From Zea mays (taxonomy: Eukaryota; Streptophyta; Magnoliopsida; Poales; Poaceae), in assembly GCF_902167145.1 (NCBI RefSeq), contig NC_050096.1:159711825-159775824 (forward strand): a stretch of 64,000 nucleotides of DNA. The letters are read 5' to 3'. The notes beneath the pieces were generated by a model. It saw only the letters and a program-made list of their open reading frames with translations, was not told the DNA's origin and ran no database searches. Each line of letters opens with the position of its first letter. Position 1 is the first letter of the stretch. Of this stretch, positions 33,801 to 45,008 are shown piece after piece. A program made the translations under genes and the position numbers.

Positions 33801-34578
33801 GGAAATTGATTGCAAACTGCTTCATCGTGTATTTTTTCACGAGTTCTTCTGAACCCCGAGGCAAAACGAACCTCGTTATTAGCTTATTCCACATTTGATT
33901 CTTGACATCATCTGATACATCTCTCCACTGTCGGATTGTGATGTCAAGATTATCTCTAACTAAGAACCCAAGTGCATTCCGGAACTTAGGCAGTGCCTCT
34001 TCTGGAGCTAGGGGCTGACCATTCGGGCTCACGTCTGCGATTTTATATGTCTTGTCAGGAAACTTGTTTAGCCCCCTGTCACCTCTGTTCCGATTGCTCT
34101 GCTTCCTTTTCCTTGACCTCTCGGTGGTTGTCTCGGTCGATTCCGGTGTGCCTTGGGTCGGTTTCGGTGCGCCTTGGGTCGGTTCTGGTGCGCCTTGGGT
34201 CGGTTCCGGTGCATCTTGGGTCGGTTCCGGTGCGTCTTGGTATCGTGCCGCAGCTTTTTCGAGCATCACACGAAATTGAGACAAGACCTCCTATTCATGT
34301 AATAAAATGCAGAAGAAATCATGCATGTGTAATAGACATTGTGAATACAGCTAATTAATTAGGTACACACACGAAATTAAGGATGTGTAATTTACCTCAT
34401 GGTCTTGTGGATCATAAGTAGGGTCACGTTGCAACTCACGGCGAGCGGCCCTATCTATGCTAGTGGTAGGAAAAGGGTCGCTAGGCGTTTCATATCCTTC
34501 ACTGCTGGATTGTTCTTGAGCAACACTCTTGTCCATGTGGTCGGGCCCTAATCCTTGGTCCTTGATTGGAGAACTCAT
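30870..34578 (-). pseudogene. TNPA-like transposase gene with C-terminal Ulp1/C48 protease-like domain (CACTA-Y)
   Basis: Exon 1 (34578 to about 34396) starts MSSPIKDQG and ends at a GT donor. Exon 2 starts near 34290 after an AG acceptor, holds a heptapeptide repeat and then a Ptta/En/Spm transposase region (Transposase_24-like) with KFRNALGFLVRDN, GSEELVKKYTM and LGNPEHPGRIRG. A frameshift near 32930 and a stop near 32734 break it. Lower exons encode a cysteine-protease-like domain: a His in DHWICF (about 31620), an Asp in VLVLDSL (about 31570), and Gln and Cys in [16 protein letters not shown] (about 31250-31200); the end is a TAG near 30870. C48-like domains are known in plant CACTA proteins and could act on SUMO-like tags. 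The H-D-C residues are present, but the gene carries at least three lesions. Confidence 0.8.
34136..34246 (-). repeat. In-frame 21-bp minisatellite in the TNPA-like gene
   Basis: Five units of a 21-base repeat encode heptapeptides of the form GAPEPTQ with small changes (DAPEPTQ, GAPKPTQ, GTPESTE). All unit lengths are multiples of three, so copy number can change without breaking the frame. Confidence 0.85.
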
Positions 34579-34639
34579 TGAGCTATATATATACAAATAC
34601 ATATTAACACATATTAACATAAGCAATAATTAAATTCAT

Positions 34640-34700
34640 ATTAACAAATACCCTAACCCTTAACCACTAACCCTAAGCCCTAACCCTAACCCCTAATATT
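34640..34700 (-). repeat. Short interstitial telomere-like repeats
   Basis: Imperfect CCCTAA/CCCTAACC units occur within an intron or leader of CACTA-Y, close to but not exactly the plant telomere unit CCCTAAA. The stretch is about 60 bases. Confidence 0.55.
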
Positions 34701-34719
34701 GTGATACAGATATTATCGA

Positions 34720-34940
34720 GTTACGTATAGAGAGAGAGAGTCGTATAGGACGTAGAGAGAGATGGAGAGTCGTATAGAACGTATAGAGAGGGAGAGAGGG
34801 AGAGTCGTATAGAACGTAGAGAGAGATGGAGAGTCGTATAGAACGTATAGAGAGGGAGAGAGGAGGAGTCGTATAGGACGTAGAGAGACAGATGGAGAGT
34901 CGTATAGAATGTATAGAGAGGGAGAGAGGGAGAGTCGTAC
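34720..34940. repeat. Tandem repeat, about 60-bp units rich in GA
   Basis: Units contain GAGAGTCGTATAGAACGTA and GAGAGGGAGAG, repeated three to four times. Long open frames across it are by-products of the repeat. Confidence 0.8.
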
Positions 34941-35162
34941 GGATATTATCGAGTTGTGTACCCCTTTCATCAGATTGGAACAAAAGATTAGAACATATAT
35001 ATAATATCATACTAAGTTCTTACATAATACGCCGTCCATCATACTAAGTTCTTATATATAATATCATACTAAGATTAGAACATATATAGTAATTTCTACT
35101 TTTCTACTCCTCGTCGTCTATCAGTGTCGTCCAATCGATCTCCTCATCTTCATCGTCGGAGA

Positions 35163-35420
35163 TGTTAGTGATCTACTCCTCTCTTCCCTTTCCCTCCCTC
35201 CTCTCCTCTCTCTTCTCCTCCCTCCTCTCTCTTCCCTCTCCCTCCTCTCTCTTCCCTCTCCCTCCTCTCTCTTCTCTCTCTCTCCCTCCCTCCTCTCTCT
35301 TTCCTCTCTCTTCCCTTTCCCTCCCTCCTCTCCTCTCTCTTCCCTCTCCCTCCTCTCTCTTCCCTCTCCCTCCTCTCTCTTCCCTTTCCCACTCTCCTCT
35401 CCTCTCCCTCTCTCTCACTC
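35163..35420. repeat. CT-rich low-complexity array
   Basis: (TCTCTTCCCTCTCCCTCC)n-type sequence, within the inferred 5' region of the TNPA-like gene. ORFs on both strands here are artefacts. Confidence 0.85.
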
Positions 35421-35671
35421 TCTGCAGAGACGCGCACCCTAGGGTTTCTACACACGCGCGGTGGCGTGCCCGAGCGCGATCGAAGTCGAAGAAGGCAGAG
35501 AGAGAGGGGAACGTACCTACGGCGCGGGGACGACGGCGGGGACGACGGCGTGGATGATGGCGGCGCACGGCGGAGAAGATCGCCGGGGCGAAATTTCGGC
35601 AGCCTGACGGCGGGAGTGTAAAAGACTGGGCGCTAAAGACTTAGAGAAATTTTCGGCCCCGCGCGCGCTCC

Positions 35672-35789
35672 TTTATATAGGAGATATTTCTACTGGCAGT
35701 TGACAATGACAACCGCCAGTAGAAATGGCTTCCACAGACTGTGGAGGCCATTTCTACTGGCGGTTTTCGTTGTGAACCGCCAGTAGTAA
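35672..35789 (-). promoter_or_regulatory. Internal promoter of CACTA-Y with subterminal-type motifs
   Basis: A minus-strand TATATAAA at 35672-35679 points toward the TNPA-like gene. Directly upstream of it (35688-35789) lie four copies of the element's ACCGCCAGT / ACTGGCGGT motif, including a large palindrome built on AACCGCCAGTAGAAATGGC. The motif is the same as at the element ends, about 2.3 kb or more from either end. Confidence 0.65.
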
Positions 35790-35811
35790 TATTTTTAGTA
35801 TATTATTTTTT

Positions 35812-35968
35812 AGGGAAATTTGGATCCATACCATTAAAAGATCACCACTTTGGATCCATACCATTACTATCTCACTTACATGTGGGTCCACATGAGTCAA
35901 TGACATGTGGGGTCCATGGTATATATCTAAAGTTTGGATCTTTTAATGGTATAGATCCAATTGTTCCT
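35812..35968. mobile_element. MITE of about 157 bp inside CACTA-Y
   Basis: Terminal inverted repeats of about 32 bp share TTGGATC(C/T)ATACCATTAAAAGATC. The flanks carry ATTTTTT on each side, a possible 7-bp target duplication but low in complexity. It has no coding capacity. Superfamily uncertain. Confidence 0.65.
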
Positions 35969-36069
35969 ATTTTTTATGATATATACATATATTAAGTATA
36001 TAAATTTGTATACATATTAAATATATAAATATATATATTTAGTATACATAATATATATATTTATATATT

Positions 36070-36650
36070 ACTTCTCTCTCTCCCTCCTCTCTCTCCTCTC
36101 TCTCTCTTCTCCTCTCTCTCTCTCCTCTCTCTCCTCTCCCTCCTCTCTCTCCCCTCTCCCTCCTCTCTCCCTCCTCTCTCTTCCCTCTCTCTCTCTCTCC
36201 TCTCTCTCTCTCTCCTCTCTCTCTCCTCTCTCTCCTCTCCCTCCTCTCTCTCCCCTCTCCCCTCCTCTCTCCCTCCTCTCTCTTCCCTCTCTCTCCCTCC
36301 TCTCTCTCTCCCTCTCTCTCCTGTCTCTCCTCTCTCTCCTCTCTCTTTCTCCTCTCTCCTCTCTCTCCTCTCTCTCTCATCTCTCTTCCCTCTCTCTCCT
36401 CCTTTCCTTCTCCCCCTCTCTCCTCTCTCTCCTCTCTCTCTCTCCTCTCTCTCCTCTCTCTCCTCTCCCTCCTCTCTCCCCTCTCCCTCCTCTCTCTCTC
36501 TCCTCTCTCCCTCCTCTCTCTTCCCTCTCTCTCCCTCCTCTATCTCTCCCTCTCTCTCTCTCTCTCTCTCCTCTCTCCTCTCTCTCCTTTCTCTCTTCTC
36601 TCTCTCTCTCCTATCTCTCTCTCCTCTCTCTCCCTCTCCCTCTCCTCTCT
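36070..36650. repeat. CT microsatellite array
   Basis: About 580 bases of CTCTCTCTC/CCTCTCT repeats with scattered T and C changes. It occupies the place where a TNPD-like gene might be expected, divergent from TNPA. Confidence 0.9.
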
Positions 36651-36829
36651 AGAAAGTCACTAGAAAGTCGTGTAAAATTACATGCTTCGGTTTGTCGCTA
36701 ACAATAATCAATTACATGACATGTCCTAACAATAATCAATTACATGACAACTATATAATCTAGCCTTGATAAGTTATACATCCAAGATATCCTCTCCATC
36801 ATCACCTGTAAAAAAATTAACATAAAACA

Positions 36830-37690
36830 CACAAGAACACAAATTGGCAAGAGAAACATATACCCATATTTCCTAACAACTAAATATATCATGGATAAAG
36901 AAAATTGGCAAAAGAAACATGAACAACCTTTCTTAGCGACCTTCTTCCAAAAAATAAAGAACAAAACCTCCCCCTTGTATTTTGTGAAATTTGGCCTTCT
37001 AATGAAAGTTGGGCTGCACGCGAGCTACACAGTTTTTGTCGGGAAGGATGAAGGGGTATTTATACAACAATGGTCATAGGCGGTTGGATTAGGCAACCTA
37101 ACTACTTTATCTCTAACACATGGTGAAACCCTAGATCCAAAATGTGGCTAAAATGGAGGAAAAATGAACAAAATTTGGCAAAAGAAACATAAGCCAAACT
37201 TTCCTAGCAACTAATAAACAAAAAATCTTAATACCCAAACCTATCTCTAACACATGGTGAAAGCCTAGTTTCAAAATGTAGTTAAAATTGAGCAAAAATG
37301 AATAATAATTCGCAATTGAAACATAATTAAACCAACCTTTCATAACAATTAATAAAAACAATCTTAATTACCAAACCTATCATCCTCCCTCTCCATACAA
37401 CACATTCACCATTCATTAAGCAACTAAATATGTGTCATGGATAAACTGATTTGAGAACTAAACATGAAAAAGGAGAGGGAATAGACAAAATCTAACCATC
37501 TTAAGCAACCTCATTTGAGGAAATAGAGAAAATAACCTAGCTATACTCTTCTCTCTCACATGTAAAACCCTAGATCCAAAATGTGGCTAAAATTCAGCAA
37601 GAATGAACAAAAATTGACAAAGAAACATAAACCAACCTTTCTTATTCACCTTCTTCCAAAAAAATGAAGACCAAAACCTCCCCCTTGTAT
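36830..37690. repeat. Diverged direct repeats in the right half of CACTA-Y
   Basis: Segments with AAAATGTGGCTAAAAT, GGCAAAAGAAACAT and CCAACCTTTCTTA recur four or more times. A 150-base block with CTTCTTCCAAAAAA and CAAAACCTCCCCCTTGTATTTTG occurs at 36926-37080 and again at 37630-37780, each followed by a minus-strand TATAAATA. This looks like duplication of a leader and promoter segment. Confidence 0.7.
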
Positions 37691-37770
37691 TTTGTGAAAT
37701 CTGGACCTCCAAAATCGCCTCCAATGGAAGTTGGCTGCGAGCTACAGCTCCTGTCGGGGAGGAAGAGTGG

Positions 37771-38041
37771 TATTTATAACACATAGTTCACTAGAGGTTG
37801 GCTTGAAAAATCGCCAGTGGAAACCTATTTCCACTAGCGGTTCTCTTAACACAACCGCCAGTGGAAATAGGATATTTCCTTTCCACTGGCGGTTGGTGTA
37901 ACAGAACCGCCAGTGGAAATTAGGTTTCCACTGGCGGTTCCTAAGCCGGGCCCACCTGGTTTTTTTTACTGGCGCGCGGTAACTGAAACCGCCAGTGATA
38001 ATTTATGGGTGCCGCAGGCTTTGAGATCTTTTCTACTAGTG
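37771..38041 (-). repeat. Right terminal promoter and subterminal repeats of CACTA-Y
   Basis: Six or more ACCGCCAGTGGAAAT motifs in alternating orientation lie between a minus-strand TATAAATA (37771-37778) and the terminus CACTAGTAGAAAA. This is the usual 5' end layout of CACTA elements. Confidence 0.8.
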
Positions 38042-38265
38042 TGCACTACCGCAAAGCGCACAACAATACATATCTTTCTTTACCTATTTAAAAACTAACA
38101 TTCAAGAAACTAAACTTTACCTTATAGTACAGGTGAAGAGACAAAAACAAGTTTAAGAAATAATCAGGATAGAGATGGTACTGTCCCAGTAGCAAGGAGA
38201 GCTTTCACAAGACTTTGAAAGAGCAATCAACTAGTAGTCCAAACTGGTGTACTGCAATGCCTCGT

Positions 38266-38450
38266 TTAAGAAGCGGCAACATCAACTCTATCTTCCTCCA
38301 CTAAACAACCAATAGCGTCACGGAAAACATGCTCAATGCATTCCTTTTCATCTGCAGTGTTGAAGTCAAGTTTTGACATACAGGCATGACATGTCATGGT
38401 ACTCACATTCTCTTCTACTAAAGCTAAAAATTATGAATGGCTGAAACTTG
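38266..38450 (-). other. Possible last exon of a host gene
   Basis: After an acceptor AATTTTTAG (minus strand) an open frame of about 55 codons ends at TAA 38266-38268. It includes TCHACMSKLDF and ADEKECIEHVFRDAIGCL. The composition is protein-like, with no repeat character. I do not recognise the protein. It lies between CACTA-Y and gypsy element B; another minus-strand exon lies on the far side of element B. Confidence 0.4.
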
Positions 38451-38619
38451 CGCTCCATAATCATCTGAAAATGAACGTGCAATCAAATTAGATAAGGATA
38501 TGGGTGTGTGTGCCACAGTTCCAAATAAGATAACAACCTAAATACAGATAATATAGTATGTCAAATCACAACTACAGACATTAGATAATTCACTAATATC
38601 AAAAAAAATGTTTGGCAAG

Positions 38620-39281
38620 TGTTGGACACTTGTTCTCAAATACTGTGAGTCAAGAAGAAAGCAACACAATTGTTAAACGTTAAGGACCTTCGTCCCCCGA
38701 AGCATTATCACCTTACGGATATAATGCTCTTCGGACGAAGGCCAGGAAGGGCACGCCTTTGTCATATTAATACAGGGATAGGAAAGAATAAATGTGACAG
38801 TCAAAACTTAATAATTCATTTATTCCTTCATTCCATAAAACATGTAAGAATATCAACAATGTTAATGTTACATTGATATCTTCGGCTTGCTCGAAGGCGA
38901 GGATGCGAGAGAGTGAATACAATCCAGCGTGAACAATACGGTGTTACTGTTCATCTATTTATAGGCATGGGACGCAGCCCGAGCAAAAGTACATTTATGT
39001 CCTTAATGTTTACACATGATCGTAATACAAATTATAAAGGACTAGGTAGTCTCTTCCTCCTTCGGCCATTATCAACATTCCTCTGTTTCGTTGCACCTTC
39101 CGTCTACTGATAGCTTTGGCATTTACTCTTGTCTCCTTTGGATCTATCTTCATCATGTGTGTCCTTCGTCATAAGAAAGAGGCTTATCTCCTTCAGACGA
39201 AGCTTCCTGTAATAGCTCATGCTAAAGACAAATGGTTAAATTATGTTTTTGAGGACCTTCGAAAGGAGAAGGCCCCCAACA
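38620..39281 (-). repeat. 3' LTR of gypsy element B
   Basis: 662 bp, immediately followed on the right by the polypurine-side interior (AGTAGCCCCTTGCA). Confidence 0.85.
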
Positions 39282-39436
39282 GTAGCCCCTTGCAGTATTA
39301 ATTTGTTTATTTGTAACAAATTTAGACTGTGACGTGAATGAAAGCATTTAGCCGAAGGTCCGAAAAACACCTTCCCTTCGCTAGAATAGCGAATGACACT
39401 GACATGCAGGACCCATGACCACGCGGTCGCTAGGCA

Positions 39437-39444
39437 TATAAATA
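39437..39444 (+). promoter_or_regulatory. TATA box for the antisense gene (element B)
   Basis: TATAAATA lies about 130 bases before the ATG at 39574, at the same relative place as in element A. Confidence 0.6.
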
Positions 39445-39573
39445 GGAGCCCACATTGAAAACATTTTTTGTGCCATTCCAGTTGCTTACACTGTGCTCGT
39501 CATTTTAAACTTGCTTGTTTTGTCGAGGTTTAATTGGAATTCATGCTTCGGCATTTCAACGTCCTTCGGTTCA

Positions 39574-42512
39574 ATGACTGACGTGAAGAAGATCGTCGAC
39601 CCGGCGTTATCCGGGTTTTACGAAGCTATGAAAAGAACCAACACAAAAAAGATTGCTCATGAAACATTAGCGGGAATATCTGAGGATTCTAATGATAGTG
39701 AAGGTTTCAATGTGGAAAGTGAGAGTGAGGACGCCGAAAATCGGCCCTGGAGACCAAGCCATGAGAGGAAGGTACTTTCGTGATATTTCTATTGTGAGGG
39801 CTGGAGGGGAAAGTAATGTCCCTCTGCCTGAAGCTGACGAGGTGGTAGTTTATAGGAGCTTTATGAAGGCAGGGCTTCGGATCCCTTTGGATAAGTTGCT
39901 GGTCGAAGTTTTAAAGACTTTCGAGATTTACCTTCATCAACTTACCCCCGAAGCTATTATCAAGGTGGGGGTTTTATTTGGACCATGAGGAGCCAGGGGC
40001 TAGAACCAAATGCACAATGCTTCTGCAACATGCATGAGCTGTCCTATGAGACAAAGGCTACGGGCAAGGAGCAATATCGCAACAATTTTGGTTGCTACAG
40101 CTTCATGCCCCGCTCTGGGGTGAGCTACCCAGTTCCAACATTTCGGAAGAGATGGCCGGGGGCCTGGATGCAAGAGTGGTTCTATGTGAAAAACGACTTG
40201 GTTGCAAGGGAAGATATCAACGTGATTATCCAACGCCCTATCTGGTCTCGCTTCGGCATTAGAAGACCATCCACTGCCCTTGGGAACGACATACAAGCAT
40301 GTCAGGCTGCCTTTAATACAGTGTGCACTTACATAGGCACCAGGGACTTAGTCCAAGAACATAGTGCTTATAGAGTGTGGCCGCTCGCAAGTGGGTGGGA
40401 GATGCCGAAGGAAACTGTTGTTGGGTCCAGCGAAGGTGGTTTGGTCTATCTAAAATACACATTCAAGTACAGGAGCCAATTGGATGAGCCGAATGATGAC
40501 TGGCTGGATGTCATCGAAGCAACCAGTGATGAGTTGCTTGGTGCTTACTCGAGGGCTGAAGATGATGCTATGTCGACAGCCTTCGGGGGTCAAGGCAAAA
40601 AGAGACTGAATAGAGTTTTTGACGTCATCGGGTTTGTATACCCGGATTACTGTTATCCTTCGCGAAAGCAAGGAAAGAAAAGGAAAATTGCTGCTTCGGC
40701 GATTTCCAGCACGCCGAAGCCAAAAAAAGCTAAGGTTTTAACACACCGCCCCAAGCGTATTGAAATGGCTGAAATGGCTGAAGTGCCACTGCCCCAAGCG
40801 TATCTGAGCTAAGTCGCTCTGATCCTGCTGAAGCTGGGACAAAATCGGTCGGAGAGCCAGAACTAAAGACAGCATCAGAGCAACCAAAGGCTTTGAGCCC
40901 GTTGCGAGAAACCGAGCCGCCAAGGGCATCAAAGATTCTTGTAGTAACTCCAAGAAGGAGGAGAATGGCCAGCGTATTAGATGCTGTGATGGAGTCTGTG
41001 AAGGTACAAACTCCCGCTTTAGCGCCTGACACAAAGAGTGAAACCTTAAAGAAATCTGACGAAGCTGGTGTGGCACGGGCTACCTCTGAGGCTGAACCCT
41101 CAACTCCCACCGAAGCATGCCCTCTAGGGGCTATTCCTGTGCTCGTGGAAAAAGAGAGTGCATCGGAGAAACCAAAATCTCCTGCTCCGGAAGCATCTAT
41201 TGAAGGGCTGGAATTTATCGTGCGACATGCTTCGGAGAAGCAATTGCCGAAGGAACAGATTGCCGAAGGTAGGCAATATGCTAGGGATGCCACAAGGATC
41301 CTTGGTATACAATGGCACTGATGAAGATGATTTTCTATATTGCCTTCCGAACAATAAGGAGATATTTGTTTGTCGAGAGATGATGAGGAACATGGGGTTC
41401 CCAAAGCTCGAGCTCGGTCTATCTGCAATGTCGAAGGATGACCTTGCAGATAGCATTGCTTACAATAGCTTGAAGGTATATATATTTTTGTCGTAAAATA
41501 AACTATGTTTGTAGGTTTTCTTGCTATCGTCATGTTCTTACATATATTTTTTGTTTTTAGGGACTGATTCTAAGTAAAGCCTTGAGAGCTAAAAAAGACA
41601 CAGATGACGAGAGCTGCCAGATAGCTCTTGGAAATCTTCGATCAGAGGTCATCACACTAAGGAACGAAGCTTTTGAAAAAGATAAGATATTGTTTTCCTT
41701 AGTGGAGAAGCTGAAAACCTACGAAGCCAAGCTTAGCGCTCAAGACGAAGCCCATAAAGCTGAAATCGAAGATTTGAAGAAAAAACTTGCAGAAATGAAT
41801 GAAGATTTCGAAGTTGCAAAGGCTAAACAAGAAATAAGTGAAATGGAAAGATCTAGAGTGCAAAAGAATGTTGAAGAGCTTCAGGATGCCAAGGAGAGAT
41901 GCAATGAAACATCTATAGAATGCGCGAAAAAACTGAAAGATAGCTCTTTAAAGGTAGGAGCATACACTTCGGAACAAAGGTTTATTCGTGGTGATCCCAA
42001 AGGAGTTATCCAGTGGATTGGTGAAGAAGCCGAAGCTTTTGATGAAATTCTCGGCGATCAAGGAGATTTCTACGCGTTCGCCATTGCACGAGGGGTCGTG
42101 GCAATTTTGGAAAAAACCGGCTGTGAACATGTTAAAGCAATAGCCCAGGCAGAAGCTATCTTCTCAGCTAACGACACCAAAGACCATTCGGCTGAAGCCT
42201 CTTTGTTGGGTGGGAAGTTCTACTCTGATGTTTGGACGAAGGGCGGCCATGAGATGGCCGATAAAGCCATTAAAAAGATCGAAAAAGAAACTCACGACGC
42301 CCGAGAATTGGCAAAGCAAGCTGAAGAAGCTACTGAACGAGCCATGATTATAGGTACTTCTATTTAAAGTTTCGCTTCATCGTTCGCTTCTAGCTTCAAG
42401 GTTTATCAACATATTCTTTTATTGCAGCTGGGCTTTCACCCCCGCCAGAGCCATACAAGTCGTCGACAGACTATTGCATGAAGCTGCTGAGAAAATACTA
42501 AAGGAAGATTAA
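39574..42512 (+). pseudogene. Antisense-gene homologue in gypsy element B
   Basis: This is the same protein family as the gene at 11902-15120, here on the plus strand. It starts MTDVKKIVDP at 39574. A deletion of about 45 bases with a frame change lies near 39765, and another frame change near 39965. The conserved N-terminal domain then runs to about 40620, with VPTFRKRWPGAW and LVQEHSAYRVWPLASGWEMP. Further frame changes occur near 40800 and 41250. Introns 41476-41560 and 42354-42427 (GT-AG) fall at the same places as in element A. The coiled-coil exon is open from 41561 to 42353. The end at 42512 matches the tail of element A. Many lesions make it non-functional. Confidence 0.8.
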
Positions 42513-42949
42513 ATTCTTGTACGCTTGAAAAATGTAAGTCTTGTGTATGGTTGCCGCCATGTGTACAAAACAAACATGAAGTACTTGTATGTACATTAAT
42601 GTAATATATCTCTTTATGATGCATGAAATCTGCGTACGTACCGTTTTTGAGCCTTTGGCGAAAAAACACCTTCCTTTCTTTTCATGCTTCGCAAAGAGAA
42701 TCTTCCTTACGCCACTATTGACGAAGGTTGGCCTCGTATAATTCAATATGTCTGTCGAAGGTATATGTCATGCTATAGCACATTCTTCTGTGATTCGACA
42801 AATATTTTTTGAAGGAGCAATTTCCCTTCTTCTCCACGGCTTTTTGCTGATACAAAATGATGTATGATGCGATGCTATGCGATATGATATGATATGATGT
42901 TATGATGCATAATGATGTTTATGACGAAGTTAAAAACCCACACGAATAC

Positions 42950-43265
42950 ATACCTAGACTCTGCATCCCATTAGGAACGACTTTGGAGTCTCTTCACCTT
43001 TTACTTAGGTGGTATTTCAGCTCTGCGTCCCCTTAGGAACGACTTTGGAGCTAAGCTCTACATCCCCTTAGGAACGACTTTGGAGCTTCTTCACCTTTTA
43101 CTTAGGTGGCATTCAAGCTCTGCATCCCCTTAGGAACGACTTTGGAGCTTCTTCACCTTTTACTTAGGTAGCATCTTGGCTCTGCATTCCCTTAGGAACG
43201 ACTTTTGAGCTTCGGAACTTACTCTGCGCTCCCTTAGGAACGACTTTGGAGCTTCGAAACTTGGT
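42950..43265 (-). repeat. Tandem repeat block of gypsy element B
   Basis: Four to five units of about 73 bases contain CTTAGGAACGACTTTGGAGC and TTCACCTTTTACTTAGGTGG. The block corresponds to 11100-11420 in element A. Confidence 0.85.
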
Positions 43266-43575
43266 TTTGTCACACTCGATGGTGTAACCACAGGTTTATT
43301 ACATCAGGTTGAAGGTTAAACCTTCCTGTATTGTCTTTTGCAACATAAAAATATAAAAGCAAAAAATAGTAGAAATAGAGCACATCAGGGCATTCTTTTG
43401 GCCAAAACATTGTGTCATCTTCAGTAGATGTGCCTGGATTCGGACACAGTGCTATTAAATGTGCGAGCCTCAGACTGCTCCCGAAGATCACGTTGTTGTT
43501 GAGGACGAAGGTGCCCTTCTGGCTGCTGATCATGTTTGGGGCAGGCGCCATTGGTGGGGGTGGTGGTAATTGAGC

Positions 43576-44949
43576 CTAGGAGGCTTGGGAGTGACTCGCT
43601 GAAGCCACAGAAGCCGTAGGCTGTTGGTTGCCTACATATTCTAGGATGTATGGAGAGTAGCACGAAGCAGTATGGAGGACCTGCTTCGGCTGACTATGCC
43701 GCGCCTCGGCTTCAGCAATTTCCTTTTGCTTCTGGATTGTAACCTGGCACGTCCTTGTTGTGTGGCCCTTGTCCTCGCCACAGAAGAGGTAGTGCAATTT
43801 CCTGGGTTGATTCCTGAACATCTCTACACTGAAGCTTCTTCCTTCTCTGCCTCTTGGAGCTGGTGGTCTGTAAGGAGTCTGCTGCATGCTCGAAGACTGT
43901 GAGCTATGATGGTTGCTTTGAGCATTATTGGCCCTTTCATCGTTGCCATTGGAGTTATGGATTGACCTGACATGCCTGGGATGAAGTCTTCCTACGACCC
44001 TGGTCATTTCAGAAAACATGTATGCTTCCTCCCTTCTTTGACGGAAATCATTATCGGCCCGGATGTACTCATCCATCTTCTGAAGAAGCTTCTCCAGGGT
44101 TTGTGGGGGCTTCCTAGCAAAAATATTGGGCTGTAGGTCCTGGCCGAAGCCCCTTGATCATGGCATCAATGACAATTTCATTGGGCACTATAGATGCTTG
44201 TGCTCTCAAATGCATAATCCTTCGGACATACGCCTGAAGTTACTCCTCATGGTCTTACGTGCATTGAAACAAAGCCTGAGCAGTGACTGGCTTCGTCTGA
44301 AAGCCTTGGAAGCTAGTGACTAGCATATCCTTGAGCTTCTACCATGATGTGATTGTTCCTGGCCGAAGGGAGGAATACCAGGTCTGGGTCACGCTTCTGA
44401 CTGCCACGACGAAGGACTTTGCATGATAGCAGTGTTGCCCCCATACGAGGATATTGTTGCCTCGTAACTCATCAGAAATTGTGTTGGATCCAAGTGCCCA
44501 TCATACATGGGCAAGTGTGGTGGCTTATAGGATTGTGTCCACGGGGTAGCCTGCAATTCTGCTTCCAGAGGAGAAGCATCATCAAAAGTAAAGTTACCAT
44601 GATGAAAATCATCGTACCATTCATCTTCGTTGAATGAGCTCTCCTGACGAAGCTCCCTGTGCTGAGGCCTTCGGTCCTGGTCATCTTGAGTAAGATGACG
44701 CATCTCCTCAGCGGCTTCATCAATCTTCTTCTGAAGATCAGCCAGGCGAAGCACCTTCTCCTTTTTCCTTTGCACTTGCTGATGGATTGCTTCTAAATCC
44801 CCGATTTCCTGGTCAAGCTGCTCCTCCTGAAGAGTTGGGTTGGCGGCCATTCTCTTTTGGCTCCTGGCCTCTCGTAGGGAGAGTGCGTCCTAATTTGTGT
44901 CCAGTGGCTAAAGGGCAGCCCCCGGCACCGTTGCCTTCTTCGGCGGCAT
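43576..44949 (-). pseudogene. gag: Gag of gypsy element B, broken
   Basis: It starts MPPKK at 44947-44949 on the minus strand. Two nonsense codons follow within the first 25 codons. The core is readable at 44850-44389 (ELQATPWTQSYKPPHLP, MYDGHLDPTQFLMSYE). The section 44390-44076 changes frame, and the C-terminal part to 43576 has a zinc-knuckle-like stretch in which the first Cys is Tyr (LHYLFCGEDKGHTTRTC). Confidence 0.8.
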
Positions 44950-45008
44950 ATCAAAGGTTGATGCTTGCCGAAGGTTGTGGAAGTGAGTTCACCGAAGGTG
45001 GGCGCCAA

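Larger units (their letters stand above)
30481..38041 (-). mobile_element. CACTA-Y: En/Spm-type DNA transposon, 7.56 kb
   Basis: The right end reads TTTTCTACTAGTG, the inverse of CACTAGTAGAAAA. The left end reads TACTAGTACA, so its first base appears to have changed from C to T. Both ends are flanked by the 3-bp duplication TGC (30478-30480 and 38042-38044), as expected for CACTA elements. Subterminal arrays of ACCGCCAGTGGAAAT in both orientations lie inside each end. The only transposase gene found is TNPA-like and runs on the minus strand; no TNPD-like gene remains, and simple repeats fill the right half. The element is therefore non-autonomous. Confidence 0.85.

Noticed and set aside
35165..35568. 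Overlapping long ORFs on both strands rich in Glu/Arg or Leu/Ser/Pro
   Set aside because: They arise from CT/GA simple repeats, which lack stop codons in most frames.
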